Shown piece by piece: positions 17,175 to 28,022 of a DNA stretch of 43,970 nt (the stretch's first letter is position 1; each line of letters starts with the position of its first letter). The position numbers were made by a program, and so were the translations under genes. Below the pieces are notes generated by a model. That model made no database searches, had not been told where the DNA came from, and worked only from the letters and a program-made list of their open reading frames with translations. The DNA is from Gammaproteobacteria bacterium (GTDB lineage Bacteria; Pseudomonadota; Gammaproteobacteria; Xanthomonadales; SZUA-36), in the NCBI GenBank assembly GCA_024277815.1, contig JAJRUM010000029.1:1-43970 (forward strand), read 5' to 3'.

Positions 17175-18854
17175 CTACAAGCCGAGAACTTCCCGGCCCT
17201 GTTGATAGACGATATCTACTGGAATGCTGATCGCATCCAGACGGTTCAGATCTGATTGCAACTGCGCCCCTACGTTGCCTTGAGACGCAACGAAGGCGGC
17301 TACCTTGTCGTAATCACCATCGCCTTGTAACACCAACAGATCATTGCTCAGGTCCTTTACGGCCTGCTCGAATTCCGTCACGTTGACACGGTAAGTGCCG
17401 GTCTCAGGGTCGCGCGAAAAAGCACCCGCATCGCTGAAGTAATTAAACCGGATCATATTGGCGCGACCGTGGGCGCTGCTGGCACCAAAACGGACGGAGC
17501 GGAATATACCGGCCAGGAACGTGACGTAATTGTCCATCAGTTCACCCTCGGTAATCTCACCCATCTCGCGTAAGCGCTGGACCATGTACAGGCCAAGGAT
17601 GTCAGCTTTGCCTTCCTCAAGTGCAGAAGCGTGTTCTTTCAGGGCCTGGCGTACCGTGTTTGAGCCGTCCAGCGTGGTCTTGATTCCCAGGCCATGAGCC
17701 ACCTCGTGGAACATGGTGTTGCTGAAAAATGCATCGAAGGTAATATGCTGGCGCTGGTCGGCTGCGATCAGTTCGGCTGCAATGGGTAACAGTATCTGGT
17801 TGAACTTGGCCAGCATAGAATTCTTGATCTGCAGGCGGCGCGTACCCTTTGCCATCTGCACTTCCTCGTCATTCGGCAGGTTGATGGCGATGGTTTTGGC
17901 GCCGGAATTGCAATCTCCGGCACAATAGGCGAGATCATAGGCGTTCAGATCGGCATCAGAACCGGGCATCTCGGCCTTGTAGGCATCGGCCACCGGCAAA
18001 CCACGTTGCAGTTCCGGCATGTATTGGGCAAACCTGGCCAGCCGTTTGCTCCAGACCTGATCCTTGATCAGGACAAATGTTTCAAAAGCGGAGCGGTAAC
18101 CGTACAGGGCATCCTGATAGTTCTCTATTGGCCCGATCACCAGTTCCACCGGGTTGTTCTTCATGTCCATCCAGGCCATGTCGGATGCCTGGTAATCGTC
18201 ACTTTTCAGTGCTTCGGCGCGAAGTTTCAGGTAGGCAGCAAACTCGGGGTCTTCTGCCAGGGTAGATGCCTTGACCAGTAAATCAGCGACTGCATTGATT
18301 TGGTCTGCAAAGGCCTCGCTGTACGGCAGCAGTGTCAGGTTGCCGCCACTGTCACGTTGCACGATGGTGTATTGGCCGTCTTTGCCATCTTGTTGCCAGG
18401 CTTCAAACTCGGCCTTGGTCATGTCCTGCGGGTAAAAACGCACCCCTGGAGGACGCGGGCCGGCACTCTCTATAAACGGCTGGTCTGCAGCCAGACGATC
18501 CCAGGGGCCATAGTTATACAGTGCGAAACGCCGGGCCAGCGGGGCTTCAATGCTGTTGAGCAGGGCATCTTTGTCACCCCAGACCTGCTGCCAGAAAATG
18601 TCGTCGGTGATCTTGCCGGCATCGATCAGCAAGCCGATCATCTGTTTTTGGTTTTCGCTCAGGTGGCTCAGGTCAGCATTCAGGCGCACCTCTGAATAAA
18701 TTTCAAAGCGGGATGGCCTGGCTGTTTCCGATTGTGGCGCGGTCGCCACAGGTACCTGCTTCGTGGTGTCGGCAGCCGTTGTTGGCTCGCTCTTGCCGCA
18801 GGCAGTGAGCAGGCTTGCCAGTAGCAGGACAGGAATTATATGGGTCGCTTTCAT
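17175..18854 (-). CDS. Lipoprotein M49-family (dipeptidyl-peptidase III-like) zinc peptidase
   Basis: A 559-residue protein. I start it at ATG 18854 because this gives a perfect lipoprotein signal (MKATHIIPVLLLASLLTACG, lipid on Cys19) with AAGAAG upstream; 35 extra in-frame codons further upstream look non-coding. The zinc site is HEVAH (about residues 383-387) followed by EEGKAD (about 413-418), the M49 arrangement. Classical DPP III has a six-residue HExxGH motif; the five-residue form seen here is known from the Caldithrix abyssi enzyme. Such enzymes remove dipeptides from short peptides. A lipoprotein form would act in the periplasm. It is only 9 bases from proB, suggesting co-transcription with proline synthesis genes. 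Confidence 0.82.
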   Translation of the reverse strand: MKATHIIPVLLLASLLTACGKSEPTTAADTTKQVPVATAPQSETARPSRFEIYSEVRLNADLSHLSENQKQMIGLLIDAGKITDDIFWQQVWGDKDALLNSIEAPLARRFALYNYGPWDRLAADQPFIESAGPRPPGVRFYPQDMTKAEFEAWQQDGKDGQYTIVQRDSGGNLTLLPYSEAFADQINAVADLLVKASTLAEDPEFAAYLKLRAEALKSDDYQASDMAWMDMKNNPVELVIGPIENYQDALYGYRSAFETFVLIKDQVWSKRLARFAQYMPELQRGLPVADAYKAEMPGSDADLNAYDLAYCAGDCNSGAKTIAINLPNDEEVQMAKGTRRLQIKNSMLAKFNQILLPIAAELIAADQRQHITFDAFFSNTMFHEVAHGLGIKTTLDGSNTVRQALKEHASALEEGKADILGLYMVQRLREMGEITEGELMDNYVTFLAGIFRSVRFGASSAHGRANMIRFNYFSDAGAFSRDPETGTYRVNVTEFEQAVKDLSNDLLVLQGDGDYDKVAAFVASQGNVGAQLQSDLNRLDAISIPVDIVYQQGREVLGL

Positions 18855-19000
18855 GGGAACTTCTTTCTGTGTTGAAATCGGGTAATCACTATACCAAACC
18901 GTGATGGTGTTTTGGGGTGCATCATCCTGCCTATTGACCTTGTGGGAACAGGACCCCATCTAATTCGCCAGGGGTAATAGCTGGACGCCTGTTCAGCGTT

Positions 19001-19006
19001 TATAAT
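19001..19006 (+). promoter_or_regulatory. Probable -10 box for fmdB-aspS
   Basis: TATAAT, a consensus -10 hexamer, is followed by the GC-rich stretch TGCCGCCCC, and the fmdB start is 51 bases downstream. No good -35 is visible at the right distance, so the call rests on the -10 alone. Confidence 0.4.
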
Positions 19007-19056
19007 TGCCGCCCCTGCAGTGTTGATCAGACAGAGCGATTTTGGAGAGTAGTGCT

Positions 19057-19425
19057 ATGCCAATATATGAATACCGTTGCGAATCCTGTGGCGAGGAACT
19101 GGAAAAGCTACAGCGCATGAGCGATGACAAGCTGGTTGATTGCCCTGCATGCGGTGAACCGTCGCTCAAGCGACTGGTTTCTGCGGTTGCATTCCGGTTG
19201 AAGGGCAGTGGCTGGTACGAGACCGACTTCAAGAAGGACAACAAGCGTAATCTGGCCGATTCAGGTGCTGATTCCTCAGGCAATAATTCGACAGGCAATA
19301 ATTCGACAGACAAGAAATCGGCTGGTAGTGCGGACGGCAAAAGTAAAAAATCATCTTCTGCAAGTGCGGATAAAAAGCCCGCGGCCAAGCCGGTTGCCAA
19401 AGCAGGAAAATCCAACGCTGCCTGA
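19057..19425 (+). CDS. FmdB-family zinc-ribbon protein
   Basis: A 122-residue protein starting at ATG 19057 after GGAGAG. The N-terminal 50 residues are the CxxC zinc ribbon of the FmdB family: MPIYEYRCESCG, then DCPACG. The rest is a low-complexity tail rich in Ser, Lys, Asn and Ala (residues about 65-122). A gene of this family directly upstream of aspS is a common arrangement in gammaproteobacteria. Its function is not established; the name comes from a putative regulator of formamidase and amidase genes. Confidence 0.88.
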   Translation: MPIYEYRCESCGEELEKLQRMSDDKLVDCPACGEPSLKRLVSAVAFRLKGSGWYETDFKKDNKRNLADSGADSSGNNSTGNNSTDKKSAGSADGKSKKSSSASADKKPAAKPVAKAGKSNAA

Positions 19426-19491
19426 TCAACAGGTAGCCATTCGTTATTAAAAACACCATCTGAAGCATGGTGCAGGCCAGGAATACAGAAC

Positions 19492-21261
19492 ATGCGTAGT
19501 CATATGTGCGGCGAGATCAACGAAACACTGGACGGGCAGTCGGTGACACTTTGTGGTTGGGTTGACCGCCGACGTGACCTCGGTGGCCTGATTTTTATTG
19601 GCCTCAGGGACAATGCCGGTATTGTGCAGGTGGTTGTCGAACCAGAGAGCGCTGCATTTACCGATGCTGAGAAGCTGAGAAATGAATACTGCATACGGGT
19701 GCACGGCACCGTGCGTATGCGCCCGGAAAGTCAGTGGAACGAGTCGATGGCTACCGGCAAAATCGATGTGGTTGCCGAGCATGTTGAACTGCTGAATGCG
19801 TCGGCACCGATCCCCTTGTTGATGACGGATGAGGATGGTGAGGAGATCCGTTTGCGCTACCGCTACCTCGACCTGCGTCGTCAACGCATGCAGAAGAACA
19901 TGCGCATCCGCTCTCAGCTCAATCAGGCCATCCATAAGGCGCTTGGTGGCCATGGTTTTTCGGAGTTTGAAACACCTATCCTGACCAAAGCAACACCGGA
20001 AGGGGCCAGGGATTATCTGGTCCCGAGCCGGGTACATGCAGGTAAATTCTTCGCCTTGCCGCAGTCACCACAATTGTTCAAGCAGTTGCTGATGATGGCG
20101 GGCATGGATCGTTACTACCAGATTGCACGTTGTTTTCGCGATGAGGATCTGCGCGCTGACCGCCAGCCTGAGTTTACCCAGCTGGATATGGAGTTGTCTT
20201 TCGTCGGGGAGGCTGGCGTACAGACGGTTGCTGAAGACCTTATTCGTGCAGTCTTTACAGACGTTCTGCAGGTTGAGCTACCCGCGGAGTTTCCACGCAT
20301 GACCTGGCAAGATGCCCTTGAGAACTACGGTTCAGACAAGCCGGACCTGCGTTATCCGATGCGTTTGGAGAGTGTGGACAAACACGTCAGCCACGTTGAT
20401 TTCCGCGTGTTCTCAGGCCCGGCGAATGCAGAGGGTCAGCGTGTGGCTGCTTTACGTGTGCCCGGTGGTGCAGGTTTCTCACGCAAGAAGATTGATGAAT
20501 ACACTGCCTATGTGGCCCGCTATGGTGCCAAAGGACTGGCCTGGATCAAGGTAAATGATGCTGAAGCCGGCCTGGAAGGCCTGCAATCGCCGATTGCCAA
20601 GTTTCTTGATGAAAGCGCCTGGCGCGGGATCGCGGCCCAGACCGGCGCTGAAAGCGGCGACCTGCTGTTTTTTGGTGCAGGTGAATGGTTGCAGACCAGT
20701 ACTTTCATGGGGCATTTGCTGGTCCGTTGCGGGCAAGACCTCGAGCTGGCATCTTCCGGCTGGCAACCGCTGTGGGTCACTGATTTTCCGATGTTTGAGT
20801 GGGATGAAGACAATCAGCGCCACGTGGCGATGCACCATCCGTTCACAGCACCGCTGGTGGATTCTGCTGATGATCTGCGTGCCGCCCCGGCTGAAGCCTT
20901 ATCCAGAGGTTATGACATGGTGCTCAATGGCGCTGAAATAGGCGGCGGTTCGATTCGTATCCACAAGCCGGATATGCAGCAGGCTGTATTTGAGCTGCTG
21001 GGTATCAGCGAGCAGGAAGCTGAGGCGAAGTTCGGCTTCCTGCTCGAAGCACTCAGATATGGTTGCCCGCCACATGGCGGTATCGCCTTTGGGCTTGATC
21101 GTATTGCCGCTTTGATGGCGGGTGAGGCCTCAATACGTGACGTAATTGCCTTCCCGAAAACCACCACCGCCCAATGCCCGTTGACGGATGCCCCTTCGGC
21201 CATCGCGCCCGCGCAACTGGACGAATTGCACATTCAGGTAAAATCCGGCAAGGTCAGCTAA
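19492..21261 (+). CDS. aspS: Aspartyl-tRNA synthetase AspS (bacterial type)
   Basis: A 589-residue class II synthetase, the expected length for bacterial AspRS. It has the N-terminal OB-fold anticodon domain ([21 protein letters not shown]), class II motif 2 ([19 protein letters not shown]), the large bacterial insertion domain, and motif 3 ([13 protein letters not shown]) near the C-terminus. It charges tRNA-Asp; without biochemical data I cannot say whether it is discriminating or also charges tRNA-Asn. It follows fmdB by 66 bases. The C-terminus ends normally after the IHVQ-like tail [10 protein letters not shown]. Confidence 0.96.
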   Translation: MRSHMCGEINETLDGQSVTLCGWVDRRRDLGGLIFIGLRDNAGIVQVVVEPESAAFTDAEKLRNEYCIRVHGTVRMRPESQWNESMATGKIDVVAEHVELLNASAPIPLLMTDEDGEEIRLRYRYLDLRRQRMQKNMRIRSQLNQAIHKALGGHGFSEFETPILTKATPEGARDYLVPSRVHAGKFFALPQSPQLFKQLLMMAGMDRYYQIARCFRDEDLRADRQPEFTQLDMELSFVGEAGVQTVAEDLIRAVFTDVLQVELPAEFPRMTWQDALENYGSDKPDLRYPMRLESVDKHVSHVDFRVFSGPANAEGQRVAALRVPGGAGFSRKKIDEYTAYVARYGAKGLAWIKVNDAEAGLEGLQSPIAKFLDESAWRGIAAQTGAESGDLLFFGAGEWLQTSTFMGHLLVRCGQDLELASSGWQPLWVTDFPMFEWDEDNQRHVAMHHPFTAPLVDSADDLRAAPAEALSRGYDMVLNGAEIGGGSIRIHKPDMQQAVFELLGISEQEAEAKFGFLLEALRYGCPPHGGIAFGLDRIAALMAGEASIRDVIAFPKTTTAQCPLTDAPSAIAPAQLDELHIQVKSGKVS

Positions 21262-21397
21262 AGCGGCCACCTGCCGGGTGAGAAAATTGATGCAGGACTT
21301 TCGGCACTCAATAAACTGAGTGGTCTTGTTATGATAGTCGCCGAAAATTGACCAGTCGGTTGTTGCCGTCTGGCAACTATCCAGGAGAGGACACAAC

Positions 21398-23311
21398 ATG
21401 AAGTTCAAACGTAGCTTGATAACAGTGTTGCTGCTGTGCCTGATGACAGCACAGAGCGCAATGGCCGCCAAACCCGGTCTCGATCATTTCTTTAAAAAAC
21501 CTGATTTTTCCCAGTTCCAGCTTTCACCCAACGGCAAGTTTATTGCCGGCCTGGCACCGGTGGGAACGCGGCAGAATATTATCGTAATTGATCTTGAGAC
21601 CATGAAGAGCAAGGCGGTAACGGCTGTATCCGAGCAGGATGTCAGAAGTTTCCAGTGGGCCAATGACGAGCGCCTGTTGTTTTATATGGATGATGACGGT
21701 AACGAATCTTTTGGTATCTGGGCAGTGAATAAGGACGGCAGCAAGCCACGTACCCTGGTGCAGGCTGCCTCAACCCGTCCGGGTCGCATCCAGTCGACCA
21801 ACGTGATTGATATTCTCAAAGATGAGAAAGATTATGTGTTGGTCAGCAGCAATGATCGCCGTGCTGCTTATCCGGATATTTACAAGTTGAATATCGTCAG
21901 TGCCCGCAAGACCGTATTGCACAGGAATCCTGGCAAGCTGGTTGCCTGGTTTACCGGTTGGGATGGCGAGGTGCTTGGTGGTTTTTATCAGGATGAGCTG
22001 GAGCAGGGGCTGATGCTGCTGGACTCAGAAACGGGTGAGTGGGAAGAAGTAACCCGCACCCGCTATGATGAACCCTCATGGACGCCGGCATTGATCACCG
22101 GTGATGGTGTGCATGGTTATGTGGTCTCGAACCTGACACCCGAAGGCAAAGCCCGTGACAAATCTGCGTTGTATCGTTTTAACTTTGATACCCGCGAAAT
22201 GGGTGAGTTGGTCTATGAAAACCCGGTGGTTGACTGCTGTGGCGTGAGCACGACCGAGAAAACCAAGGACATTATTGCGGTCAGCTATATGATCGGTAAA
22301 CCGGAAGTCATTTACCTCGACAAGCGTTGGAAGTCCATTATGGATGGTATCAACCAGGCGCTGCCGAATACGATTAACGGGATCTCCAGCACCGATGAAG
22401 ATGAAACCATTGGGGTGGTAGTTGCCTCATCATCTACACAACCTGTCACTTACTATTTATATGATTTTGAGAAACGCAAGCTGACGTTCCTGGCCGATTC
22501 AATGCCGTGGGTTAAAGCTGAAGAAATGGCAGAAATGGTGCCGTACGAATTCAAAGCCCGTGATGGCCTTGAGATGCACGGTTACCTGACGGTGCCCAAT
22601 GGCAGCGATGGCAAAAACCTGCCTTTGATCGTAAATCCGCACGGTGGTCCTTATGCCCGTGACGGCTGGGGTTACAACCCTGAAATCCAGTTTCTGGCGA
22701 ACCGTGGATACGCGGTATTGCAGGTCAATTTCCGTGGCTCTACCGGTTTTGGTATGAACCACCAGTACATCAGCAACCGCCAGTGGGGCCGGAGCATGCA
22801 GGATGACATCACCGATGCAGTAAAATGGGCCATCGACACGGGTGTTGCTGACAAAGACCGTGTTTGCATCTATGGCGCCAGCTACGGTGGGTACGCGGCC
22901 ATGGCCGGCCTGACCTTTACGCCTGACCTTTACAAGTGTGGCATCAACTATGTGGGTGTTACCGACTTGCCTTTGTTGTTCAAATCCCTGCCGGATGCCT
23001 GGGGTGCAGCGGCCGTTTCACTGGCTGACCAGGTAGGTGATCCCAAGAAAGAGAAGGAATTCCTCCAGGAATGGTCGCCTTCAAATCACGCGGACAAAAT
23101 CAAGGTACCGGTATTCATGGCTTATGGTCGACGTGATCCGCGTGTTTCCATTGATCACGCCAAGGTCATGGAGAAGGCCCTTAAAGCCAACCATGTTAAA
23201 TATGAACTGATGGTGAAAGGTGATGAGGGCCACGGTTATCGCAAGCAGGAAAACCGTTACGATTTTTATGGTCGCGTAGAAACGTTTTTGGCTGAAAACC
23301 TGAAACAGTAA
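21398..23311 (+). CDS. Secreted S9-family prolyl-oligopeptidase-type peptidase
   Basis: A 637-residue exported serine peptidase with a signal peptide cut near AMAA (about residue 24). Residues about 35-370 form the N-terminal beta-propeller. The C-terminal alpha/beta-hydrolase domain contains GASYGGYAA (nucleophile Ser), YGRRDPRV (Asp) and GDEGHGYR (His), the complete triad. It belongs with dipeptidyl aminopeptidases/acylaminoacyl peptidases and probably trims peptides in the periplasm. It stands between aspS and yebC, genes that are neighbours in Pseudomonas, so it is a lineage-specific insertion. A hairpin follows it at 23369-23388. Confidence 0.88.
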   Translation: MKFKRSLITVLLLCLMTAQSAMAAKPGLDHFFKKPDFSQFQLSPNGKFIAGLAPVGTRQNIIVIDLETMKSKAVTAVSEQDVRSFQWANDERLLFYMDDDGNESFGIWAVNKDGSKPRTLVQAASTRPGRIQSTNVIDILKDEKDYVLVSSNDRRAAYPDIYKLNIVSARKTVLHRNPGKLVAWFTGWDGEVLGGFYQDELEQGLMLLDSETGEWEEVTRTRYDEPSWTPALITGDGVHGYVVSNLTPEGKARDKSALYRFNFDTREMGELVYENPVVDCCGVSTTEKTKDIIAVSYMIGKPEVIYLDKRWKSIMDGINQALPNTINGISSTDEDETIGVVVASSSTQPVTYYLYDFEKRKLTFLADSMPWVKAEEMAEMVPYEFKARDGLEMHGYLTVPNGSDGKNLPLIVNPHGGPYARDGWGYNPEIQFLANRGYAVLQVNFRGSTGFGMNHQYISNRQWGRSMQDDITDAVKWAIDTGVADKDRVCIYGASYGGYAAMAGLTFTPDLYKCGINYVGVTDLPLLFKSLPDAWGAAAVSLADQVGDPKKEKEFLQEWSPSNHADKIKVPVFMAYGRRDPRVSIDHAKVMEKALKANHVKYELMVKGDEGHGYRKQENRYDFYGRVETFLAENLKQ

Positions 23312-23368
23312 TATCGTTCAATTCACCAGCAGCAGTTTTCGCAAAACTGCGTTATAGTCCTTTTACCG

Positions 23369-23390
23369 GGGCCGGCACTCGCCGGCCCTT
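23369..23390 (+). terminator. Probable terminator after the S9 peptidase gene
   Basis: A perfect 8-bp GC-rich stem GGGCCGGC (23369-23376) and GCCGGCCC (23381-23388) with loop ACTC is followed by a short T-rich stretch. A second hairpin (GCAGTTTT / AAAACTGC, 23332-23350) precedes it. The T-run is poor, so termination strength is uncertain. Confidence 0.55.
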
Positions 23391-23438
23391 GGTTTATGGA
23401 CTGCCTGAACTTATGAAATATCTGTTGAAGGGTTGCTG

Positions 23439-24350
23439 GTGAGCACCACGGAACACAAGCTGGACCGTGAAGGTGTGATCGCAGCACTGGCCGCGTTTAC
23501 GTTCTGGGGTCTGGTACCTGTTTATTACAAGGGTTTGCAGGCCGTTGATTCCTGGGAGGTGCTGGCGCACAGGGTCATCTGGTCGGTTCCTGCCTTGTTG
23601 GTGTTCCTGGCCATCCGTGATGGCTGGACGTTCTGGCGTAACCTGCGCCTGCCTTTAAAAACTATTGGCTGGCTGGTGCTTTCCGGGCTGACGATTTCAT
23701 TAAACTGGCTGGTGTTTGTCTGGGCTGTCGCCAATGATCACGTGTTGGATACCAGCCTGGGCTATTTTGGTACTCCGGTTATCAATGTGGTGCTGGGCTA
23801 CGTGTTTCTGAAAGAACGTTTACCGGCGCTTCAGATGGTCGCCGTTTTTGTAGCGGCAGCCGGTACAGTTTTCCTTGCCTGGTATCTGGGCAGGCCGCCG
23901 TGGATAGCGATTACACTGGCCATCTCTTTTGGTATTTATGGCCTGTTGCGCAAACGCCTGGATGTTGGCCCCATGCTGGGCTTGCTGTGGGAAACTGCCT
24001 TGATGTTTCTGCCGGCACTTGCCTATTTGCTGTGGTTGGCTTCCCAGTCCAGCCATCAGTTCCTGCGCCTGTCGGTCAGTGTGGATTTATTGTTGTTGGG
24101 TTCTGGTCTGGCGACAATTTCGCCACTGATCTGGTTTAATATGGCGGCGCAGAAGCTACCGCTAAGTATATTGGGCTTTTTCCAGTACATAGCGCCAAGC
24201 ATGAGTTTTCTGCTGGCGGTTTACCTGTTTGGTGAGAAATTTACAGCGGGGCACGCCGTGGCTTTCGGTAGCATTTGGCTGGCTCTGGGACTGGTTTCCA
24301 TCGAACCGTTTAACCGTGCCAGGCGGCGTTTACGCAGTCAGGTTTCGTAG
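23439..24350 (+). CDS. rarD: RarD-type EamA-family transporter
   Basis: About 303 residues and ten predicted membrane segments in two EamA halves. The N-terminus (GVIAALAAFTFWGLVPVYYK and LAHRVIWS) matches RarD, a permease linked by name to chloramphenicol sensitivity; its substrate is not established. I choose GTG 23439 because GAAGGG lies 6 bases upstream; a TTG at 23433 would add two residues. Its TAG overlaps the GTG start of the next gene by one base, so the two are translationally coupled. Confidence 0.85.
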   Translation: MSTTEHKLDREGVIAALAAFTFWGLVPVYYKGLQAVDSWEVLAHRVIWSVPALLVFLAIRDGWTFWRNLRLPLKTIGWLVLSGLTISLNWLVFVWAVANDHVLDTSLGYFGTPVINVVLGYVFLKERLPALQMVAVFVAAAGTVFLAWYLGRPPWIAITLAISFGIYGLLRKRLDVGPMLGLLWETALMFLPALAYLLWLASQSSHQFLRLSVSVDLLLLGSGLATISPLIWFNMAAQKLPLSILGFFQYIAPSMSFLLAVYLFGEKFTAGHAVAFGSIWLALGLVSIEPFNRARRRLRSQVS

Positions 24351-24973
24351 TGACGCAGATATTACTTGTACATGGTCTCTGGAACCGTGGCTGGTCGATG
24401 GCGGCACTTGCATCGCGATTGAAGGCCAGGGGCCACAATGTGATGGTATTCAGCTACCCGACCCGTGGCAACACACTTGCTGGTCATTCAGATGCGTTAC
24501 GTGCATTTATCGTTGCCAGCGCTGTTGATAAAGTAAATCTGGTTGGGCACAGCATGGGTGGATTGGTGATTTTGAGTATGCTCAGCCGTCATGATGATAT
24601 TCCGCCAGGCAGGGTGGTGCTGATGGGTACGCCGGTCAAGGGTAGTCAGGTTGTTAAACGGCTGGAGAAACTACCCGGCCAGAAACTGATATTCGGCAAG
24701 GCTGCCGCGGATCTTCTGCACGGCTTCAGGCAACCACCCGAGGGCCGCCAGACGGGCATGATCAGGGGCACACGGCCGGTTGGGCTGGGCAGATTCATCG
24801 CCCGCCACGATGAGCCCAATGACGGCAGCGTTGCGGTCAGTGAGACCCGGATGGAAGGCTTGCACGACAGCATAGAGTTGCCGGTAGCGCATTCGGAAAT
24901 ACTGCTCTCACCAGAGGTGGCTGAACAGATCGAGCAGTTCATCGTGTATGGTAAGTTTGACCACGGCCGCTAA
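24350..24973 (+). CDS. Small alpha/beta-hydrolase (lipase/esterase-like)
   Basis: A 207-residue protein beginning at a GTG that shares one base with the rarD stop. It has the oxyanion segment LLVHGLWNRGW, the nucleophile elbow GHSMGG, a candidate Asp in NDGSVAVS and a C-terminal His in LPVAHSEI, so a full triad. There is no signal peptide, so it is probably cytoplasmic. Proteins of this shape are often annotated as lipase-, PGAP1- or acetyltransferase-like hydrolases; the substrate is unknown. Confidence 0.8.
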   Translation: MTQILLVHGLWNRGWSMAALASRLKARGHNVMVFSYPTRGNTLAGHSDALRAFIVASAVDKVNLVGHSMGGLVILSMLSRHDDIPPGRVVLMGTPVKGSQVVKRLEKLPGQKLIFGKAAADLLHGFRQPPEGRQTGMIRGTRPVGLGRFIARHDEPNDGSVAVSETRMEGLHDSIELPVAHSEILLSPEVAEQIEQFIVYGKFDHGR

Positions 24974-25056
24974 ATGGCCCGTTTTCGCCACCGGATTGGC
25001 AGGTTTTCATGATAAAATTCCCGGAATTATTTCCCGGTTTATAAGGTAAGTGGTAT

Positions 25057-25794
25057 ATGGCAGGTCATTCCAAATGGGCGAATATTCAGCACCGCAAAAA
25101 AGCTGTGGATGCCAAGCGCGGCAAGATATTTACGCGCATCAACAGGGAGCTTTCGGTGGCAGCGCGCCAGGGCGGCGGAGACCCCGACTCAAATCCGGCA
25201 TTGCGTCTGGCTATTGAAAAGGCCAATGCGGCCAATATGCCCAAGGACAATATCGAGCGGGCGGTCAAGAAGGCCACCGGCGATCTTGAGGGTGTCAGCT
25301 ACGAAGAGCTTAAATATGAAGGCTATGCGCCGGGTGGTGTTGCAGTGCTGGTTGAGTGCCTGACTGACAACCGCAACCGCACGGTTGCAGAAGTGCGGCA
25401 TGCGTTTACCAAGTACGGCGGAAAGCTTGGAACGGACGGTTCTGTTGCCTATCTTTTTTCTAAGATTGGTGTGTTGAATTTTGCCCCCGGCACTTCTGAG
25501 GATGAGGTGATGGAAGTGGCGCTTGATGCGGGTGCAGACGATGTGGTCAGCGAGCCGGATGGTTCAATAGAGGTGATCACCACGCCAGAAACCTACAGCG
25601 CAGTTTTGGAAGCCATGAAAGCAGCAGGCCTGACCCCGGAGAACTCGGAAATCACCATGCGTGCAAGTCTTGAAGTGGAGCTTGATGTTGAAACGGGTGA
25701 GAAAGTGCTGCGTTTTCTGGATGTGTTGGAAGACCTGGACGATACCCAGAACGTGTACTCCAATGCAGATATTCCCGAAGAGGCGTACGCCTGA
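25057..25794 (+). CDS. yebC: YebC/PmpR-family protein
   Basis: A 245-residue protein starting [20 protein letters not shown], the near-invariant N-terminus of the TACO1/YebC family, at the usual length. Members have been described both as DNA-binding regulators (PmpR in Pseudomonas) and as translation factors that relieve ribosome stalling, particularly at proline stretches. It sits directly upstream of ruvC, as in many gammaproteobacteria. An extended -10-like TGATAAAAT occurs just upstream near 25010. Confidence 0.95.
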   Translation: MAGHSKWANIQHRKKAVDAKRGKIFTRINRELSVAARQGGGDPDSNPALRLAIEKANAANMPKDNIERAVKKATGDLEGVSYEELKYEGYAPGGVAVLVECLTDNRNRTVAEVRHAFTKYGGKLGTDGSVAYLFSKIGVLNFAPGTSEDEVMEVALDAGADDVVSEPDGSIEVITTPETYSAVLEAMKAAGLTPENSEITMRASLEVELDVETGEKVLRFLDVLEDLDDTQNVYSNADIPEEAYA

Positions 25795-25830
25795 TCGCGA
25801 TGACCAATTGTATGGAGCCAGGGTAGTCAT

Positions 25831-26334
25831 ATGCGCATTCTTGGCGTTGATCCCGGTTCCCGTATGACAGGCGTAGGCATTATCGAAGTCACTGGTGACC
25901 GTGTAAAACCCGTCTATTACGGCGCAATCAAAGCAGGCAGCGGTGAGTTTACCGAGCGCCTTGGACTTATTTTCTCCGGCTTGCAGCAATTGATCAGAGA
26001 ATACCGGCCAGACCAGGCCGCCATCGAAACCGTATTTGTCGCACACAATGCTGCTTCGGCCATCAAGCTGGGCCAGGCCCGTGGGGCGGCGGTATGTGCG
26101 GCTATTTCCTGCGAGGTTCCGGTATCCGATTACAGTCCACGTTCTATTAAGCAGGCCATTGTTGGCCGGGGCGGGGCCGACAAGGGCCAGGTTCAGCATA
26201 TGGTGGGTATTCTGCTGGGTATACGCGAGCCCATCCAGAACGACGCAGCCGATGCGCTGGCGGTTGCACTGTGTCACCAGCATACTTCGCAAACTCTGGC
26301 CCGTATGGCAGCGATGCAGAGTGCCGGGGCATGA
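25831..26334 (+). CDS. ruvC: Holliday junction resolvase RuvC
   Basis: A 167-residue endonuclease that cuts Holliday junctions symmetrically. The acidic catalytic residues are visible in ILGVDPGSR (Asp7), AAIETVF (Glu) and DAADALAVALCH (Asp pair). The length is close to the 173 residues of E. coli RuvC. Its TGA overlaps the ruvA ATG by 4 bases, and ruvA in turn overlaps ruvB, so the three genes form a coupled operon. Confidence 0.96.
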   Translation: MRILGVDPGSRMTGVGIIEVTGDRVKPVYYGAIKAGSGEFTERLGLIFSGLQQLIREYRPDQAAIETVFVAHNAASAIKLGQARGAAVCAAISCEVPVSDYSPRSIKQAIVGRGGADKGQVQHMVGILLGIREPIQNDAADALAVALCHQHTSQTLARMAAMQSAGA

Positions 26335-26932
26335 TTGCGCGTCTTGCCGGTATCCTGCTGGAAAAAAACCCGCCGTACCTGGTTATTGATGTCAACGGTG
26401 TTGGCTATGAAATTGAAGCGCCAACCGGGGTGTTTATCGACCTGCCTGAAAATGGCAAACAGGTTGCGATATTGATTCATCACCATTTTTCGCAGGACAG
26501 CCAGACCCTGTACGGATTTGCTTCACTGGGCGAGCGCGAATTATTTCGCAAACTACTCAAGGTCAACGGTATCGGTGCCAAGCTGGCCCTGGCCATTTTA
26601 TCGGGTGCCAGTGGTGATGAGCTTACCCGCTTTGTGAACACGGCCGATATTGCAGCTTTGACCCGTATTCCCGGTATTGGTAAAAAGACCGCAGAACGTA
26701 TCGTCATGGAACTGCGGGACAAGCTGGATGGTATCGTGGCTGGAACTGCTGGCCAGTCATTGGGCGCGGGTACGCCGGTTGCGAGCGATCCGGTCTCCGA
26801 GGCTAGCCATGCGCTGGCCTCGCTGGGCTATAAACCTGCGGAAGTCAGTCGCATGGTGAGTACAGTTGCTGAAGCCGGTATGGATGCTGAAGAAATTATC
26901 CGCAAAGCCCTGCAAACGCGGGTGAAGGCCAC

Positions 26933-26936
<4 letters not shown>
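26331..26936 (+). CDS. ruvA: Holliday junction DNA helicase subunit RuvA
   Basis: A 201-residue protein starting at ATG 26331, which overlaps the ruvC stop as ATGA; frames open further upstream are the ruvC coding region. It begins [12 protein letters not shown], has the OB-fold N-terminal domain, helix-hairpin-helix motifs ([27 protein letters not shown]) and a C-terminal domain that contacts RuvB. It binds four-way junctions and loads RuvB for branch migration. Confidence 0.95.
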
Positions 26937-27985
<1,049 letters not shown>

Positions 27986-28022
27986 CCCCTTTTCTGTATT
28001 TTGAACGTATTAATAAGAACCA

